Below are positions 1 through 10,571 of a stretch of 64,000 bases of DNA, piece after piece. The notes beneath the pieces were generated by a model. It ran no database searches. It worked only from the letters and a program-made list of their open reading frames with translations, and was not told the origin of the DNA. This DNA is from Cellvibrio sp. 79. Lineage in GTDB: Bacteria > Pseudomonadota > Gammaproteobacteria > Pseudomonadales > Cellvibrionaceae. Each line of letters starts with the position of its first letter. The stretch's first letter is position 1. A program made the position numbers and the translations under genes. The stretch covers positions 62,001-126,000 of the forward strand of contig MVDH01000003.1 in NCBI GenBank assembly GCA_003056245.1, given 5' to 3'.

Positions 1-696
1 CAGGCCTTTTTCGAGCATTGTTTTAAAACGAAGTTCAATTCGTTTATGCAAGATTGAACGATCACGCGGCGCTATTGCTAATTGGCATACATCATAGCGA
101 TCGGAAAAACTTCCCGAGCTCGCCTGCAACGACTGAAGCTCACGCAATTGCGACATCGTTTTCCCACTAACGCGATACACTTCCAATGCACGACTTAAAC
201 GTTGCGAATGATTTGGATGTATTTCTGCAGCGGTCTTTGGATCGACTTCTGCAAGTTGCCAGTGAATATGGGGCCAGCCAAACTCCTCTGCTTCACGCTC
301 AATTTGCGCACGCACTTCTGGATCTGCCGCTGGCATTTCGGCTAAACCGTCCAACAACGCGCGAAAATAAAGCATGGTTCCGCCGACCAATAACGGAATT
401 TTTCCAGCGCGATGGATATCGGTAATTTCGCGCTCGGCATCGGCGAGAAAATCAGCCACGGAATAAGGTTCAGAAGGGTCGCGAATATCAATCAGGCGAT
501 GAGGCGCCTTCGCTAATTCCGCAGCCGAGGGCTTGGCAGTACCAATATCCATACTGCGATAAACCAGCGTGGAATCAACACTAATCAGTTCAACCGGCAA
601 ATGCTGGCGCAAGGAAATTGCCAAATCAGTTTTGCCTGAGGCGGTTGGACCCATCAAAAAAATGACAGGTTTTTTCTCATTATTAGCAATGGTCAT
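1..696 (-). CDS. miaA: tRNA dimethylallyltransferase, 3'-truncated by the window edge
   Basis: Transfers the dimethylallyl group of DMAPP to N6 of A37 in tRNAs that read UNN codons; cytoplasmic. Translating the minus strand from ATG at 696 gives [20 protein letters not shown] followed by GKTDLA, the P-loop that opens this family. [20 protein letters not shown] and a [10 protein letters not shown] segment follow, both characteristic of MiaA. About 230 codons are visible before the sequence runs off the left edge. Its start overlaps the mutL stop by one base (TAATG), so translation is probably coupled to mutL, as in the common mutL-miaA-hfq order. The family assignment is secure; the C-terminus is not visible. 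Confidence 0.95.
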   Translation of the reverse strand, partial: MTIANNEKKPVIFLMGPTASGKTDLAISLRQHLPVELISVDSTLVYRSMDIGTAKPSAAELAKAPHRLIDIRDPSEPYSVADFLADAEREITDIHRAGKIPLLVGGTMLYFRALLDGLAEMPAADPEVRAQIEREAEEFGWPHIHWQLAEVDPKTAAEIHPNHSQRLSRALEVYRVSGKTMSQLRELQSLQASSGSFSDRYDVCQLAIAPRDRSILHKRIELRFKTMLEKGL

Positions 697-2579
697 TACT
701 GGCCACGCATAAATAATTTATCCAGTTCATCCAGCGACTGTAACAACCAAGTAGGACGACCGTGGTTGCATTGGCCGCTGCGTTCGGTGGCCTCCATATC
801 GCGCAACAACGCATTCATTTCCGGAACCGTTAACTTGCGATTGGCGCGCACGGAACCGTGACACGCCATCGTGCCGAGAATTTCATTAATGTGATGCTGG
901 ATTCGCTCGCTGGTGCCGTGCTCGATTAAATCCGATAGCACGTCGCGCACCAATTGTTCAACTTTCGCGCGATTTAAAATAACCGGAATTTGGCGAATCA
1001 ATAAAGTTTCAGGGCCAGCACGCTGTAATTCAAAGCCGAGGCTTTTAAAAATATCGTGAAAACTTTCAGCACAGTCTGCTTCTTTTTCGCTGATGGCAAT
1101 CGATTCAGGGACCAATAGCGGCTGAGTTTGTATACCGCCACAACTAAACGATTCCTTCATGCGTTCGTAGGTAATGCGCTCATGGGCTGCATGCATATCC
1201 ACCAGAATTAATCCCTGCGCATTTTCGGCCAGGATATAAATACCTTTTAATTGTGCAAGCGCGTAACCCAACGGTGGAATATCTTCACTTTGGGTTTCAG
1301 GCAGTGGATTATTTTTTAACGGTGATGAATGCAATGCACCGTATACCGCCATCTGTTCACGCACAGTATTTTCATCAGGTGATGAGGGCCTATAGGTCGA
1401 TTGATAATTTCCCTGGTAACCGCCCCCTACAGGCGCACGAAAACCAATGGTCTCCTGCCCTTTAAACTCTCCCGCCGCAATTCCCTGAACTGTTTTTTGT
1501 GTAGCAAGTGTAAATGGATTTACACCGGACGCTTCATCATTTTCATTTGATTCACGTCGCGCCAATGTATCTTCCGGGCGAACGCGTGCGAGGGCGTGAT
1601 GCAAACTTGAATAAATAAAATCGTGCACACTGCGATTATCACGGAAACGCACTTCATGTTTGGTGGGATGTACATTCACATCCACTGTTGACGGATCCAA
1701 TTCCAGATACAACACAAACGCCGGATGGCGGCCATGGTAGAGCACATCCTGATAGGCTTGACGCACCGCGTGACTAACAAGCTTGTCGCGAATTGCACGT
1801 CCATTGACGTAAAAATGTTGCAGGTCCGCCTGGCTGCGTGAAAACGTCGGCTGCGCAACCCACCCCCACAAACGCAAGCCGCTGCGCTCGATATCAATAT
1901 GCACGGCGTTTTCCATAAAGGCAGGACCGCACACTTGTGCAACACGACGTTCTTGCTCCAATTGCGAATCGCCTGCACGCCAGGAATAAATTGCACGGTT
2001 GTTATGGCGTAAATTAAACGCGACATCAAAGCGCGATAACGCCAAACGCTTTACGACATCTTCCAAATGGGTGTATTCGGTTTTATCAGTGCGCAAAAAT
2101 TTGCGGCGCGCTGGCGTGTTAAAAAATAAATCGCGCACTTCTACGGTAGTGCCACGCGGGTGCGGTGCGGGTGAAACCTGGGTTTCCATATCGCGACCTT
2201 CGGCAACCACTTGCCAACCGGCACTTTCTTCGTTGGTGCTGCTGATTAATGCGAGGCGCGCAACAGAGCTGATACTCGCCAGGGCTTCACCACGGAAACC
2301 TAAAGTCGCAACGGCTTCGAGATCATCCAGTTCGTAAATTTTGCTGGTGGCGTGACGACTTAATGCGAGCGGCAAATCGTCTTTATCGATACCGCCACCG
2401 TTATCGCGCACACGCATTAATTTAATACCGCCTTCTTCGATATCAATTTCAAGGCGTGTGGCGCCAGCATCCAGTGAGTTTTCGAGCAACTCCTTAATCA
2501 CGGAAGATGGACGCTCCACCACCTCACCAGCAGCAATCTGGTTAGCGAGACGGGGGCTGAGTAATTTAATTTTGCGCAT
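696..2579 (-). CDS. mutL: DNA mismatch repair protein MutL, endonuclease-type
   Basis: Couples MutS mismatch recognition to downstream repair. The N-terminal GHKL ATPase shows [19 protein letters not shown] and [13 protein letters not shown]. The C-terminal domain carries [12 protein letters not shown], which fits the DQHA(X)2E(X)4E metal/nickase motif, plus ACHGSVRA and CNHGRPTW. These are the extra metal-site motifs of MutL proteins with intrinsic nicking activity, seen in organisms without MutH. The ATG at 2579 is preferred because [20 protein letters not shown] aligns with the family N-terminus. An upstream GTG at 2591 has a closer AGG and cannot be excluded. Length of 627 aa is normal. 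Lies between amiB and miaA, as in many gammaproteobacteria. Confidence 0.96.
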   Translation of the reverse strand: MRKIKLLSPRLANQIAAGEVVERPSSVIKELLENSLDAGATRLEIDIEEGGIKLMRVRDNGGGIDKDDLPLALSRHATSKIYELDDLEAVATLGFRGEALASISSVARLALISSTNEESAGWQVVAEGRDMETQVSPAPHPRGTTVEVRDLFFNTPARRKFLRTDKTEYTHLEDVVKRLALSRFDVAFNLRHNNRAIYSWRAGDSQLEQERRVAQVCGPAFMENAVHIDIERSGLRLWGWVAQPTFSRSQADLQHFYVNGRAIRDKLVSHAVRQAYQDVLYHGRHPAFVLYLELDPSTVDVNVHPTKHEVRFRDNRSVHDFIYSSLHHALARVRPEDTLARRESNENDEASGVNPFTLATQKTVQGIAAGEFKGQETIGFRAPVGGGYQGNYQSTYRPSSPDENTVREQMAVYGALHSSPLKNNPLPETQSEDIPPLGYALAQLKGIYILAENAQGLILVDMHAAHERITYERMKESFSCGGIQTQPLLVPESIAISEKEADCAESFHDIFKSLGFELQRAGPETLLIRQIPVILNRAKVEQLVRDVLSDLIEHGTSERIQHHINEILGTMACHGSVRANRKLTVPEMNALLRDMEATERSGQCNHGRPTWLLQSLDELDKLFMRGQ

Positions 2580-2667
2580 GGGATATCGCACTAACCTATT
2601 TTGAAAAAAACATTAACGGGTTTGGAAAAAAGCATTAAAGGAAAAAAATTTCAGCAGCTGATAATTA

Positions 2668-4422
2668 TCAGGTCGTGGGGATTTTAATAGTTTGCCCGAT
2701 TTTTACTGTGGGATTTTTCATTTTGTTATGACGCAACAGCTGCCCCACCGAAACCCCATAGCGAGAAGCAATTCCCGACAGCGTATCGCCCGCAATCACT
2801 TTATGTTGACGCGGCAATATAGGTACTGACCTAGGAACAGGCGATGAAGTAACCGGCTTCGCTACCGGCAACGTCGTCGGCTCTACTTGCGCAGTAGCAA
2901 CCGGTGCAGTGGCAGGCGTATTGCCCGAGGGAATTCTTATTACCTGTCCCAACTTCACCACCGTGGAATTCATTTTGTTGTATTGCATTAATTGCTGGCT
3001 GCTTACGCCATAACGTGTAGCAATAGCCGATAAACTATCGCCCGCGGCTACCGTATGTTGCCGCTCAAAATCTTTGATGCCGCCGGATTGCAATTGCGCG
3101 GCAACATAAGTTCCCGCCGGTGGATGTTGGTAAAAATATTGGCGAATCCCTTTAAATACCGAGCCCGCCATTTGCTTGCGATACGCGGGCGTCGCTAGCT
3201 TGCGCGATTCATCCGGGTTTGAAATAAAACCGGTTTCCACCAGGATCGAGGGCACGTCCGGCGCTTTCAACACCACAAAGCCGGCTTGTTCGACATGGCG
3301 TTTGTGCAAATGCGCAATACCGCCCATGGAATTCAATACGTGATGCCCAACTTGCAAACTCGAATTGAGCGTTGCCGTCATGGATAAATCCACCAGCACT
3401 CCCGCAAGCACCTGATCTTTATCATCAAGGCTAATATTGCCCACACCACCAATCAAATCCGATTCGTTTTCGCGCTCCGCCAAAAAGCGCGCGGTTTCTG
3501 ACGTTGCCCCATTGCGCGATAGTGCGAAAACAGAAGCTCCACGCGCGCTGGATTTATGGAATGCATCCGCGTGGATCGACACAAATAAATCCGCTTTCAT
3601 ATTGCGCGCAATATCACGGCGTTTTTTCAGCGGAATAAAATAATCACCGGTACGTGTTAATTTGCCACTGAAACCTGGCTGCGCATTAATAGCAGCAATC
3701 AAGTCTTTTGCAATCGCGAGGGTGACCTCTTTTTCGCGAATACGATTGGGCCCCATCGCTCCAGGATCTTCACCACCGTGACCGGCATCCACCGCAATCA
3801 CAATGGTGCGTTTGCCTTGTAAATCGACTGAAGCCGGCGCAGGCGTTGGCTCAACGACGGCAACAGGTGTTGTTACAGGTTTGACTGTTGCAGCAGGCGC
3901 TGTCGTTATCGGATTGGCAGTGGCTGGATTTTTATTCGCAGGTACAGCTGTAGTAACAGGCACAACCGCAGGTTTTTCGACAATAGCGGCGGTTGCATTT
4001 GCCGGTGTTGCAGGTTCGTCATAAAGATCAATCACCAGGCGATCGTGCATACCGCTGTGCGCTTTCAATAAGAAACTGTTGGGCGCGATTTTGGTTTTCA
4101 AATCCAGCACCAGACGCAGATCGGTTTTATTTTGCACATAACTGCGCACCGCCAATACGGGTGTGTCCGCTAATGGCAAGGTATTGAGCCCGGCATTTAA
4201 TGAGCTCGCGGGGATATCAAGAATAATGCGATCGGGATTATTCGCGAAAGTAAGACTGTGCTGCACGGGTGCATCCAGGTCCAGCACGAAGCGCGTATGA
4301 TCGGGCGCGCGCCATACGCGCACACCATTGACAGTCGCCGACTGGGCGGCCTGGGCAAGAATAACCAGCCCCAGTAAAAAAACTCCACCTGTGCGGCGAA
4401 TAAAAGATATAGGCAATTTCAA
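2668..4422 (-). CDS. amiB: N-acetylmuramoyl-L-alanine amidase with AMIN and two LysM domains
   Basis: Periplasmic zinc amidase that cleaves septal peptidoglycan during daughter-cell separation. A Sec signal peptide (about residues 1-29) is followed by an AMIN domain (about 31-135), a Pro/Thr/Ala-rich linker (about 137-200) and an Amidase_3 domain. Zinc and catalytic residues are visible: H215 (DAGHGG), E230 (REKEV), H284 (SIHADAF) and E396 (VETGFISN). Two LysM repeats follow, at about 455-499 and 540-583, both of GD(S/T)LSxIAxRYGVS type. The start is a TTG with no obvious better choice, so the first few residues are uncertain. The gene sits directly upstream of mutL, its conserved position, but is cut off from tsaE/nnr by two unrelated genes. 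Confidence 0.92.
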   Translation of the reverse strand: MKLPISFIRRTGGVFLLGLVILAQAAQSATVNGVRVWRAPDHTRFVLDLDAPVQHSLTFANNPDRIILDIPASSLNAGLNTLPLADTPVLAVRSYVQNKTDLRLVLDLKTKIAPNSFLLKAHSGMHDRLVIDLYDEPATPANATAAIVEKPAVVPVTTAVPANKNPATANPITTAPAATVKPVTTPVAVVEPTPAPASVDLQGKRTIVIAVDAGHGGEDPGAMGPNRIREKEVTLAIAKDLIAAINAQPGFSGKLTRTGDYFIPLKKRRDIARNMKADLFVSIHADAFHKSSARGASVFALSRNGATSETARFLAERENESDLIGGVGNISLDDKDQVLAGVLVDLSMTATLNSSLQVGHHVLNSMGGIAHLHKRHVEQAGFVVLKAPDVPSILVETGFISNPDESRKLATPAYRKQMAGSVFKGIRQYFYQHPPAGTYVAAQLQSGGIKDFERQHTVAAGDSLSAIATRYGVSSQQLMQYNKMNSTVVKLGQVIRIPSGNTPATAPVATAQVEPTTLPVAKPVTSSPVPRSVPILPRQHKVIAGDTLSGIASRYGVSVGQLLRHNKMKNPTVKIGQTIKIPTT

Positions 4423-4679
4423 AACCGGAATACTCTCAAATCTGCTGATATCAACAGCTTTTTGTCGTTATGACGCCGCATCGCCGCCGTTTAGCGAGGA
4501 TGGCAACCGGCGCACTTTACCGCAAAAACCTGATTTCACTCTAGCAAAATCACCAATCTGATCAATTTTTATCCGGAAAGAGCGTTTAACTTTTCCCCTC
4601 AATCTGTGAACCAGACACGACTATACTCAGAGCGGCTTCTGCATCATTGCCCCCACAAAAATATCAATCGGGACTTTTT

Positions 4680-6029
4680 ATGTCTGTATTTTCTGCTCAC
4701 CGCCGCGCACTCAAACCTTTAGTGATCCTTATATCCGCACTCAGTTCACCGGCTTTTGCTATTAGCTATGGAGTTTATGATTCGCGAGGGTTGGCGATGG
4801 GCGGTTCGGCAACGGCAATAGGCACTCACGCGCAAGCAGCGTTTTATAACCCGGCACTGCTCGCATTCCATGAAGAGGAAGAAGAGGCGGGACGCGATGG
4901 CCGTGTTTATATCCCCAACATTGTGGTGCAAGTTTCCGAGGGAGCCCAATCCGCTATTGATGCTGTTGAAGATGAGCTCGATACGCAGTTGAGCAATGCC
5001 ATTAACCAATTTAATGATGCACCGATACAGGCATCCGCCGGCTTGATTCGCGATGTCGCCACGGATTTGCGCGATGTGCTCGATGATATCGCTACCGATG
5101 ATTTATCTATCGATAGTTTTATCGGTTTTAACATCAGTGAACCCAGCAACCGTGAGGGCGGTGGTTTTTATTTTGGCGCGCGCGCATTGGCCGGAGGTGT
5201 GGCTAACGTTAGCGACGCGGATCGCGAACTGCTCGGTGATTACATTGAATCCATGGGGCAGATCGCGGGAGGCGCTGATCCTGACACGGTTGCGGCTGCC
5301 TATCCGCATCTCATTAATAATCGGGGACAATTAATTGATCCTACATCCACACTTACTTCCAATGCTGACGTGAGCGCGCTGGTGGTGAGCGAATGGGGCA
5401 TGGCGCTGGCCAAACAATTTGAGTTTCGCGGGCAGGCTATCGCGCTGGGCATTACGCCGAAATTAATGCGCGTGGATGCGTTTCGCGATACGGCGGATTT
5501 TAATGATGGTTTGGATTCCGTTGACGATGCCGAAGATGAATTCAAAGATTCCCAGGAAACTCACCTCGCCTTTAATGCAGATTTTGGCATTGCGGCCACT
5601 ATTGCCGAACACTACCGCGTCAGCCTCACGTTAAAGGATGCGTTCAAAAAAGAATTTACCACCAAACAGAAAGCCGACCCGCTCACCGGTGAACCGGCAC
5701 CAGATCTGAAAGTGACCTTGAGTTCACGCGCACGCATGGGCATGGGTTATGTGAGCGACAAATTCACTATCGGGCTGGATTACGATCTCGATGAATCCAC
5801 CCCCATGGCGACAGAAGCGGGAACCCAGGAGTTGAGCCTGGGTGCGGAGTACGTGTTATTTGATAGCCTCGCCTTGCGCGCCGGTTATCGCAATGACCAG
5901 ACTGGCTTCCACGAAAATATGGCGAGTGCTGGTCTTGGTTATCGCTGGAAACGTTTTGTGGTGGATGTGGCGTATGCGAGCGGTGGAAATTACCAGGCGG
6001 GTGGTTTGCAGTTGGGATGGACGTTTTAA
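4680..6029 (+). CDS. TraF-like (TraF_2 family) outer membrane beta-barrel protein
   Basis: Probable outer membrane protein of the family annotated as 'conjugal transfer protein TraF', which is structurally FadL-like. It has no demonstrated conjugation role here and no tra genes are nearby. ATG at 4680 was chosen over a TTG at 4647 because GGGA lies about 8 nt upstream and the resulting N-terminus is a clean signal peptide ending ALSSPAFA. The mature protein begins ISYGVYDSRGLAMGGSATAI, with the AAFYNPALLA segment typical of this family. A central acidic stretch (DDAEDEFKD) is present. The C-terminus ends in alternating aromatic/hydrophobic strands and a terminal F, as in beta-barrels. Oriented divergently from amiB and convergently with the EAL gene. 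The family call is fairly confident; function is unknown. Confidence 0.7.
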   Translation: MSVFSAHRRALKPLVILISALSSPAFAISYGVYDSRGLAMGGSATAIGTHAQAAFYNPALLAFHEEEEEAGRDGRVYIPNIVVQVSEGAQSAIDAVEDELDTQLSNAINQFNDAPIQASAGLIRDVATDLRDVLDDIATDDLSIDSFIGFNISEPSNREGGGFYFGARALAGGVANVSDADRELLGDYIESMGQIAGGADPDTVAAAYPHLINNRGQLIDPTSTLTSNADVSALVVSEWGMALAKQFEFRGQAIALGITPKLMRVDAFRDTADFNDGLDSVDDAEDEFKDSQETHLAFNADFGIAATIAEHYRVSLTLKDAFKKEFTTKQKADPLTGEPAPDLKVTLSSRARMGMGYVSDKFTIGLDYDLDESTPMATEAGTQELSLGAEYVLFDSLALRAGYRNDQTGFHENMASAGLGYRWKRFVVDVAYASGGNYQAGGLQLGWTF

Positions 6030-6061
6030 CGTCCATCCAACACTATTTTTCACCGCGTTAT

Positions 6062-8293
6062 TTAACGTTTCATAAATTGGCTGATATCAAATAACTCGGC
6101 GGCGTGGGCGCGCATAAATTCAATAAATTCCGCTTCCGCCATCGGCCGTGCAATCACATAACCCTGCGCGAGATCGCAGCCATCTTTCTTCAGCAATTGC
6201 AAGGTTTGGTCATCTTCAACACCTTCGGCGATAGTGGTCAGCCCCAGTTCGCGCGCCATCAAAATAGTGGAGCGCACGATGCTGTGATTGCGCGGGTTAC
6301 CAATCATGTCCCCCACAAAAGTGCGATCAATTTTTAATTCGCGAATCGGAAACATCGTTAAATACGAGAGCGACGAGTAACCCGTTCCAAAATCATCGAC
6401 CGAGGCATAGACACCTAATTCACTTAATTCCAACAACACTTGTTTCACCCGCTGTGGATCGCTCGCAACGGATGTTTCAGTCAGTTCCAGTTTAATGTCA
6501 CTCGCTACGCCCTGATAACGGACAAGCGTCTGGCTGATAACATCAGCCAGATTGGTTTCAATCAGATCATAGGCAGCAATATTGACACTCACCGTGCAAG
6601 GCAAACTGCGCTTGCGCAATAACACGGCAACACGCACTGCTTCGTCGATCATCTGTGCGGTAATTTGCTCGATCAAACCGGAGTTTTCCAGCAGCGGGAT
6701 AAATACATTGGGCGGAATAAAACCGAGACGGGGATGCTGCCAACGCACCAGGATTTCAGCGGAAGTAATTTTGCCCGTGCGCAAATCCAGTTGCGGTTGG
6801 AATACCGGATAAATTCCCTGCACATTGCCATCGATAAAAATAGAAATGATATCCAGGTCCAAACGGCTGGGCTCCATCGCCGCTTCGTAAGCCATCCAGC
6901 GACGGCGACGCGCAACACTCATCGCCATCGCTGTTTCTGCATGCCGCATCAACTTGCCCGCTGAACGACCATGCTCCGGCCAATAGGCAGAGCCGCCCAC
7001 AAACTGCGAATTCAAGCCGGGATCTGAAATAACCATCGCGGCAGACAAGCGATCAAACAATGCCTGTACATTGCACTTGTTGGTGAAAATCGCAAACACG
7101 CCGCGCCCGAGATAAGCCGCAAGTGAATCATTTAATTTCACCAGATGCGCCGCAAACGCACTCACGACCATTTCCGCACGCGAGAACCCGAACGTACGCA
7201 CAATCACATCCAGATCGACCAGTTTTAAAATCAGGATTTCTTTTTCCTGTTTAACCGGCTGCTGGTGCGAATGGAAATAATCGTCAACTTGCTCGATAAA
7301 ATATTGCAGCTTGGCCAAGCCGGTTTGCGAATCAAAATTGGCGACATGGCGCAACTCCTGCTCAGCCATTTCGCGTTGGGTAAGGGCATCGCGCAATTCG
7401 CGGGTACGCAACGTGACCGTGCGTTTTAAACTCCAATACCAACTTCCGCCCAGCAATAAAATCACCATCACAATGGCGAGAGTGATCCATAGCAGATTCA
7501 CCAGGGTTTTATCCGCATTTGCTGGTTCCAATTCCGCTTCCCATTGGTAATAAAGCTGCTGGTAGCGTCCGGAGGCAATCGTTTCACTCAGCGCATCTTG
7601 CAACCATTCCGCCAATTCCGGTTTACTTTTATTGACCGCAAACGCGTATCCGCGCGACCAGAAAGGTGCGCCCATGCGCTCCAGTTTCCAATTGTTTTTA
7701 TCCAATAAATTATCAACAGCAAGGCTGGTTAATACGGCGTATTCCGCCTTGCCGGTTAACAGGACTTCAATTGCTGTCAGTGTATTGGGTGTTATCACCA
7801 GCTCAGGCTTTACCCGCAACGCCCGAAATTGCTGATGGGCAAATGATTCTTGCTCCACCGCGACTTTGCGGCCATTCAAATCTTCAACAGTAGAAACACG
7901 CACCGCGCCGGGTAACGCATAAATGGAATGGGAGGGATAATAGTAAGCGTGGGTGAAAATAAAACGCCTGGCACGTTCGGCTGAATAATACATGGGCACC
8001 ACATCCAGATGCCCCTCTTCCAACGCACGCATGACATCAGGCCAATTGCCTAAATGATGCTCCGCTTTGCTGCCACCAACACGCGCGACTTCGCGGGCAA
8101 GTTCTACGTTAAAACCTTTGGCCTGTTTGTTTTCCGTCCATTCCAGAGGAGGGAACTCGGCATCGCCGCCAAATAAAACCCGCTGGGGAGTTTCATATGC
8201 ACCACAACACACACTGAAAACACACAGCAACACCAAAAGGCTGCGCACGCGACGGGCGGGCAGCCTCTGCCGTAAAAGCATTTTTTTGTGCAT
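6062..8293 (-). CDS. Periplasmic-sensor EAL phosphodiesterase with degenerate GGDEF domain
   Basis: Predicted inner-membrane c-di-GMP phosphodiesterase sensing a periplasmic ligand. Order: signal/anchor (1-32), a bacterial extracellular solute-binding domain (about 38-265), a transmembrane helix (TLVNLLWITLAIVMVILLLG), a degenerate GGDEF domain (signature replaced by GRGVF, so not a cyclase), then EAL. The catalytic set looks complete: EILVR for ExLxR, VSVNIA, LELTET, DDFGTGYSSL, ELKIDRTF, IAEGVED and DLAQGY. A strong GGGAG ribosome site precedes the ATG. The gene lies with the TraF-like gene between amiB and tsaE, splitting a neighbourhood that is usually contiguous. Confidence 0.9.
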   Translation of the reverse strand: MHKKMLLRQRLPARRVRSLLVLLCVFSVCCGAYETPQRVLFGGDAEFPPLEWTENKQAKGFNVELAREVARVGGSKAEHHLGNWPDVMRALEEGHLDVVPMYYSAERARRFIFTHAYYYPSHSIYALPGAVRVSTVEDLNGRKVAVEQESFAHQQFRALRVKPELVITPNTLTAIEVLLTGKAEYAVLTSLAVDNLLDKNNWKLERMGAPFWSRGYAFAVNKSKPELAEWLQDALSETIASGRYQQLYYQWEAELEPANADKTLVNLLWITLAIVMVILLLGGSWYWSLKRTVTLRTRELRDALTQREMAEQELRHVANFDSQTGLAKLQYFIEQVDDYFHSHQQPVKQEKEILILKLVDLDVIVRTFGFSRAEMVVSAFAAHLVKLNDSLAAYLGRGVFAIFTNKCNVQALFDRLSAAMVISDPGLNSQFVGGSAYWPEHGRSAGKLMRHAETAMAMSVARRRRWMAYEAAMEPSRLDLDIISIFIDGNVQGIYPVFQPQLDLRTGKITSAEILVRWQHPRLGFIPPNVFIPLLENSGLIEQITAQMIDEAVRVAVLLRKRSLPCTVSVNIAAYDLIETNLADVISQTLVRYQGVASDIKLELTETSVASDPQRVKQVLLELSELGVYASVDDFGTGYSSLSYLTMFPIRELKIDRTFVGDMIGNPRNHSIVRSTILMARELGLTTIAEGVEDDQTLQLLKKDGCDLAQGYVIARPMAEAEFIEFMRAHAAELFDISQFMKR

Positions 8294-8414
8294 GAATCTC
8301 CCTCACCACACGAGCAACTGGCCAATCGACCTCTATGAGCGGTATCCCCAAGCCTAGGTTAGTTTCGGGTTTTTCACCAATGACAAGGAGATGACAAGAG
8401 AAGGATAAAAGACG

Positions 8415-8861
8415 TTAGAGCGCCAGTGGCAAGCGACTCTGCAAATGAATCACACGCCCGACCGGAACGACCTCGATATGCAGGCTGATATCCGCTTCCG
8501 GCAATAACCCGGCCCCGCGCTCGGGCCATTCGATAAGGCAAATATTGGGTGGGAGAAAGTAATCGCGAATTCCCATGTATTCCAATTCTTCCGGATCACC
8601 CAGCCGGTAAAGATCAAAGTGATACAGGATGCGATCTGTAAATTCGTAAGGCTCGACCAACGTGTAAGTAGGGCTTTTCACGGCGCCCGCATGTCCAAAA
8701 GCACGCAGGATTCCGCGACTAAGTGTTGTTTTGCCCGCGCCGAGATCGCCTTGCAAATATACAGAAATAGCACCTTCGCTCGCGGCGAGCAGATGACCCA
8801 ATCGCTCACCGAAGGCGACCATCAATGCATCATCATCAATCTGGAATTCGCGTTTTATCAT
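8415..8861 (-). CDS. tsaE: tRNA threonylcarbamoyladenosine biosynthesis ATPase TsaE
   Basis: ATPase of the TsaB-TsaD-TsaE complex that makes t6A37 in ANN-decoding tRNAs; cytoplasmic. From ATG at 8861 the protein is 148 aa, the usual size. It shows the Walker A motif GDLGAGKT (residues 38-45), KSPTYTLVEPYE (switch region) and LYHFDLYRL followed by LIEWPERG (Walker B-like). The open frame extends upstream to 9023, but that extension lies inside nnr and is not family-like. The start is 19 bp downstream of the nnr stop, consistent with an nnr-tsaE operon. Confidence 0.95.
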   Translation of the reverse strand: MIKREFQIDDDALMVAFGERLGHLLAASEGAISVYLQGDLGAGKTTLSRGILRAFGHAGAVKSPTYTLVEPYEFTDRILYHFDLYRLGDPEELEYMGIRDYFLPPNICLIEWPERGAGLLPEADISLHIEVVPVGRVIHLQSRLPLAL

Positions 8862-8880
8862 GATTACTTTCCACAGACTT

Positions 8881-10368
8881 TTACAACAGTTCGCCGAGAT
8901 AAGGGATAAGGTCAGTCGCCAGCAAACTGCGCTGGCCGTGTTCATCCGCAGCGAGGTCCGCCACGCAGGCATGGACAACGGCCCCCAGGCGCGCAGAATC
9001 CGGCAGTGACAAACCTTGTGCAATCAATCCCCCGAGAATGCCGGATAACACATCACCCATCCCGCCCGTTGCCATACCCGGATTGCCATCGGTAACGACG
9101 CCAACCGATGTACCAGCCGATGCCACCAGACTACCGGCACCTTTGAGGATAACGCTGGCGTTATATTTGGACTGGATAGCACGTACTGCTGCGAAGCGAT
9201 CAGCTTGTACCTCGGCTGTGGTTTGGCCGAGCAAACGCGCGGCTTCGGCCGGATGCGGAGTTAATAACCAATTGTCGCGTTTGACGCTGGCGGGAACCAC
9301 ACGCCCGCCAGCAAGGATATTGAGCGCGTCAGCATCCAGCACTAACGGTAAGCCGCTCTTGATTGCCTGCTGCAACATTTGTTCAGACCAGGGCGAACGG
9401 CCCAACCCTGGCCCGACAACCAATACCGTCGGGCGCGCCAGCAGCGGCTCCAGTTCCTGCCCTGATACAACACCGCAAGCCATAATTTCCGGACGACGCG
9501 CCAGAATGGCGGGGATATGTTCGGGGCGGGTGGCGATACTAACCAACCCCGCACCGGTACGCGCCGCCGCTTCCGCAGCCATTAGCGCAGCACCGCCATA
9601 ACCGGTATCACCACCGATAACCATTACATGGCCAAAATCACCTTTGTGTGCATCAGCAGCACGTGGTGCCAGCACGGGTAAAAGCGCGTTCAAGTGCAAT
9701 CTTTCGGTCGATGGATTCACCACTGCATAAGATGCTTCGGGCACATTGAGATTAGCCAGCACTAACTCACCACAAACAGCCGGGCCGCGCCCCGTCAATA
9801 AACCTTGCTTGATACCGATGTATGTCAGAGTGACTTGCGCTTGCACTACCGGGCCTGCAATTGCACCGGTATCCGCGTGCAAACCGGAGGGTATATCCAG
9901 CGCGAAGACCGGCAAACCACTCGCATTAATCTGTTCAATCGCCGTGGCGTACGATTCGCGCACTGCACCGCGCAAGCCAATGCCAATCATCGCATCCACA
10001 ATCAATCCTTCGGTGGGAGCGGTACCAACGGGTGATACCGTCACACCTTCCTGCACCGCAAATTCGTAGGCCTGGCGTACTTCATTGGCCAACTGATCAG
10101 GAGCTACTAATGCAATCACTTGCACCGGATACAACCGCTGCGCCAGCAAACCGGCCAGCACGTAACCATCCCCGCCATTATTGCCACCGCCGGTATAAAT
10201 GCTCACCAATGTCGCATCGGCAAAACGTTCAGTGACCAGTTCAAATGCCGCACGGCCTGCGCGTTTCATCAATTGGATAGAAGGAATGCCCGATGCAATA
10301 GCGGCAGCATCGACCGCATAGGTCTCGGCAGCGGTATATAAGAGGGAGGAATCGGCGGTAATTTTCAT
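8881..10368 (-). CDS. nnr: Bifunctional NAD(P)H-hydrate epimerase / ADP-dependent dehydratase
   Basis: Repairs hydrated NAD(P)H: the N-terminal YjeF_N domain epimerises R- to S-NAD(P)HX and the C-terminal ribokinase-like domain dehydrates it. Visible motifs are GGGNNGGDGYVLAGL (epimerase), KGDFGHVMVIGGDTGYGGAA and the dehydratase signature NPGMATGGMGDVLSG. ATG at 10368 (MKITADSSLLYTAAE) fits the family start; the longer frame to 10542 adds non-homologous residues. Length of 495 aa is normal for the fused form. First gene of an nnr-tsaE pair, divergent from the DUF1631 gene at 10572. Confidence 0.95.
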   Translation of the reverse strand: MKITADSSLLYTAAETYAVDAAAIASGIPSIQLMKRAGRAAFELVTERFADATLVSIYTGGGNNGGDGYVLAGLLAQRLYPVQVIALVAPDQLANEVRQAYEFAVQEGVTVSPVGTAPTEGLIVDAMIGIGLRGAVRESYATAIEQINASGLPVFALDIPSGLHADTGAIAGPVVQAQVTLTYIGIKQGLLTGRGPAVCGELVLANLNVPEASYAVVNPSTERLHLNALLPVLAPRAADAHKGDFGHVMVIGGDTGYGGAALMAAEAAARTGAGLVSIATRPEHIPAILARRPEIMACGVVSGQELEPLLARPTVLVVGPGLGRSPWSEQMLQQAIKSGLPLVLDADALNILAGGRVVPASVKRDNWLLTPHPAEAARLLGQTTAEVQADRFAAVRAIQSKYNASVILKGAGSLVASAGTSVGVVTDGNPGMATGGMGDVLSGILGGLIAQGLSLPDSARLGAVVHACVADLAADEHGQRSLLATDLIPYLGELL

Positions 10369-10571
10369 GGTCTCACAAGTCCCAGAGGCTGATAGCGACA
10401 AACGGGGCGGGATTATACGCAAGTTGCTGTGAGCTAGCGCGGGAAAACCGTTGTCCCACAGTAGACCAACGACATCGTTCCCGGTAAAAGTCCGACGCCC
10501 GGGAGTAACTTGGCTATATTGAGCAAAGAAGATCATAAGCAAAGTACATTAATGATAGCTGCCTATATCCC

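Noticed and set aside
4680-6029. Conjugation locus because of the TraF-like name
   Set aside because: No relaxase, coupling protein or other tra genes nearby; the family name is historical and the protein looks like an outer-membrane barrel.
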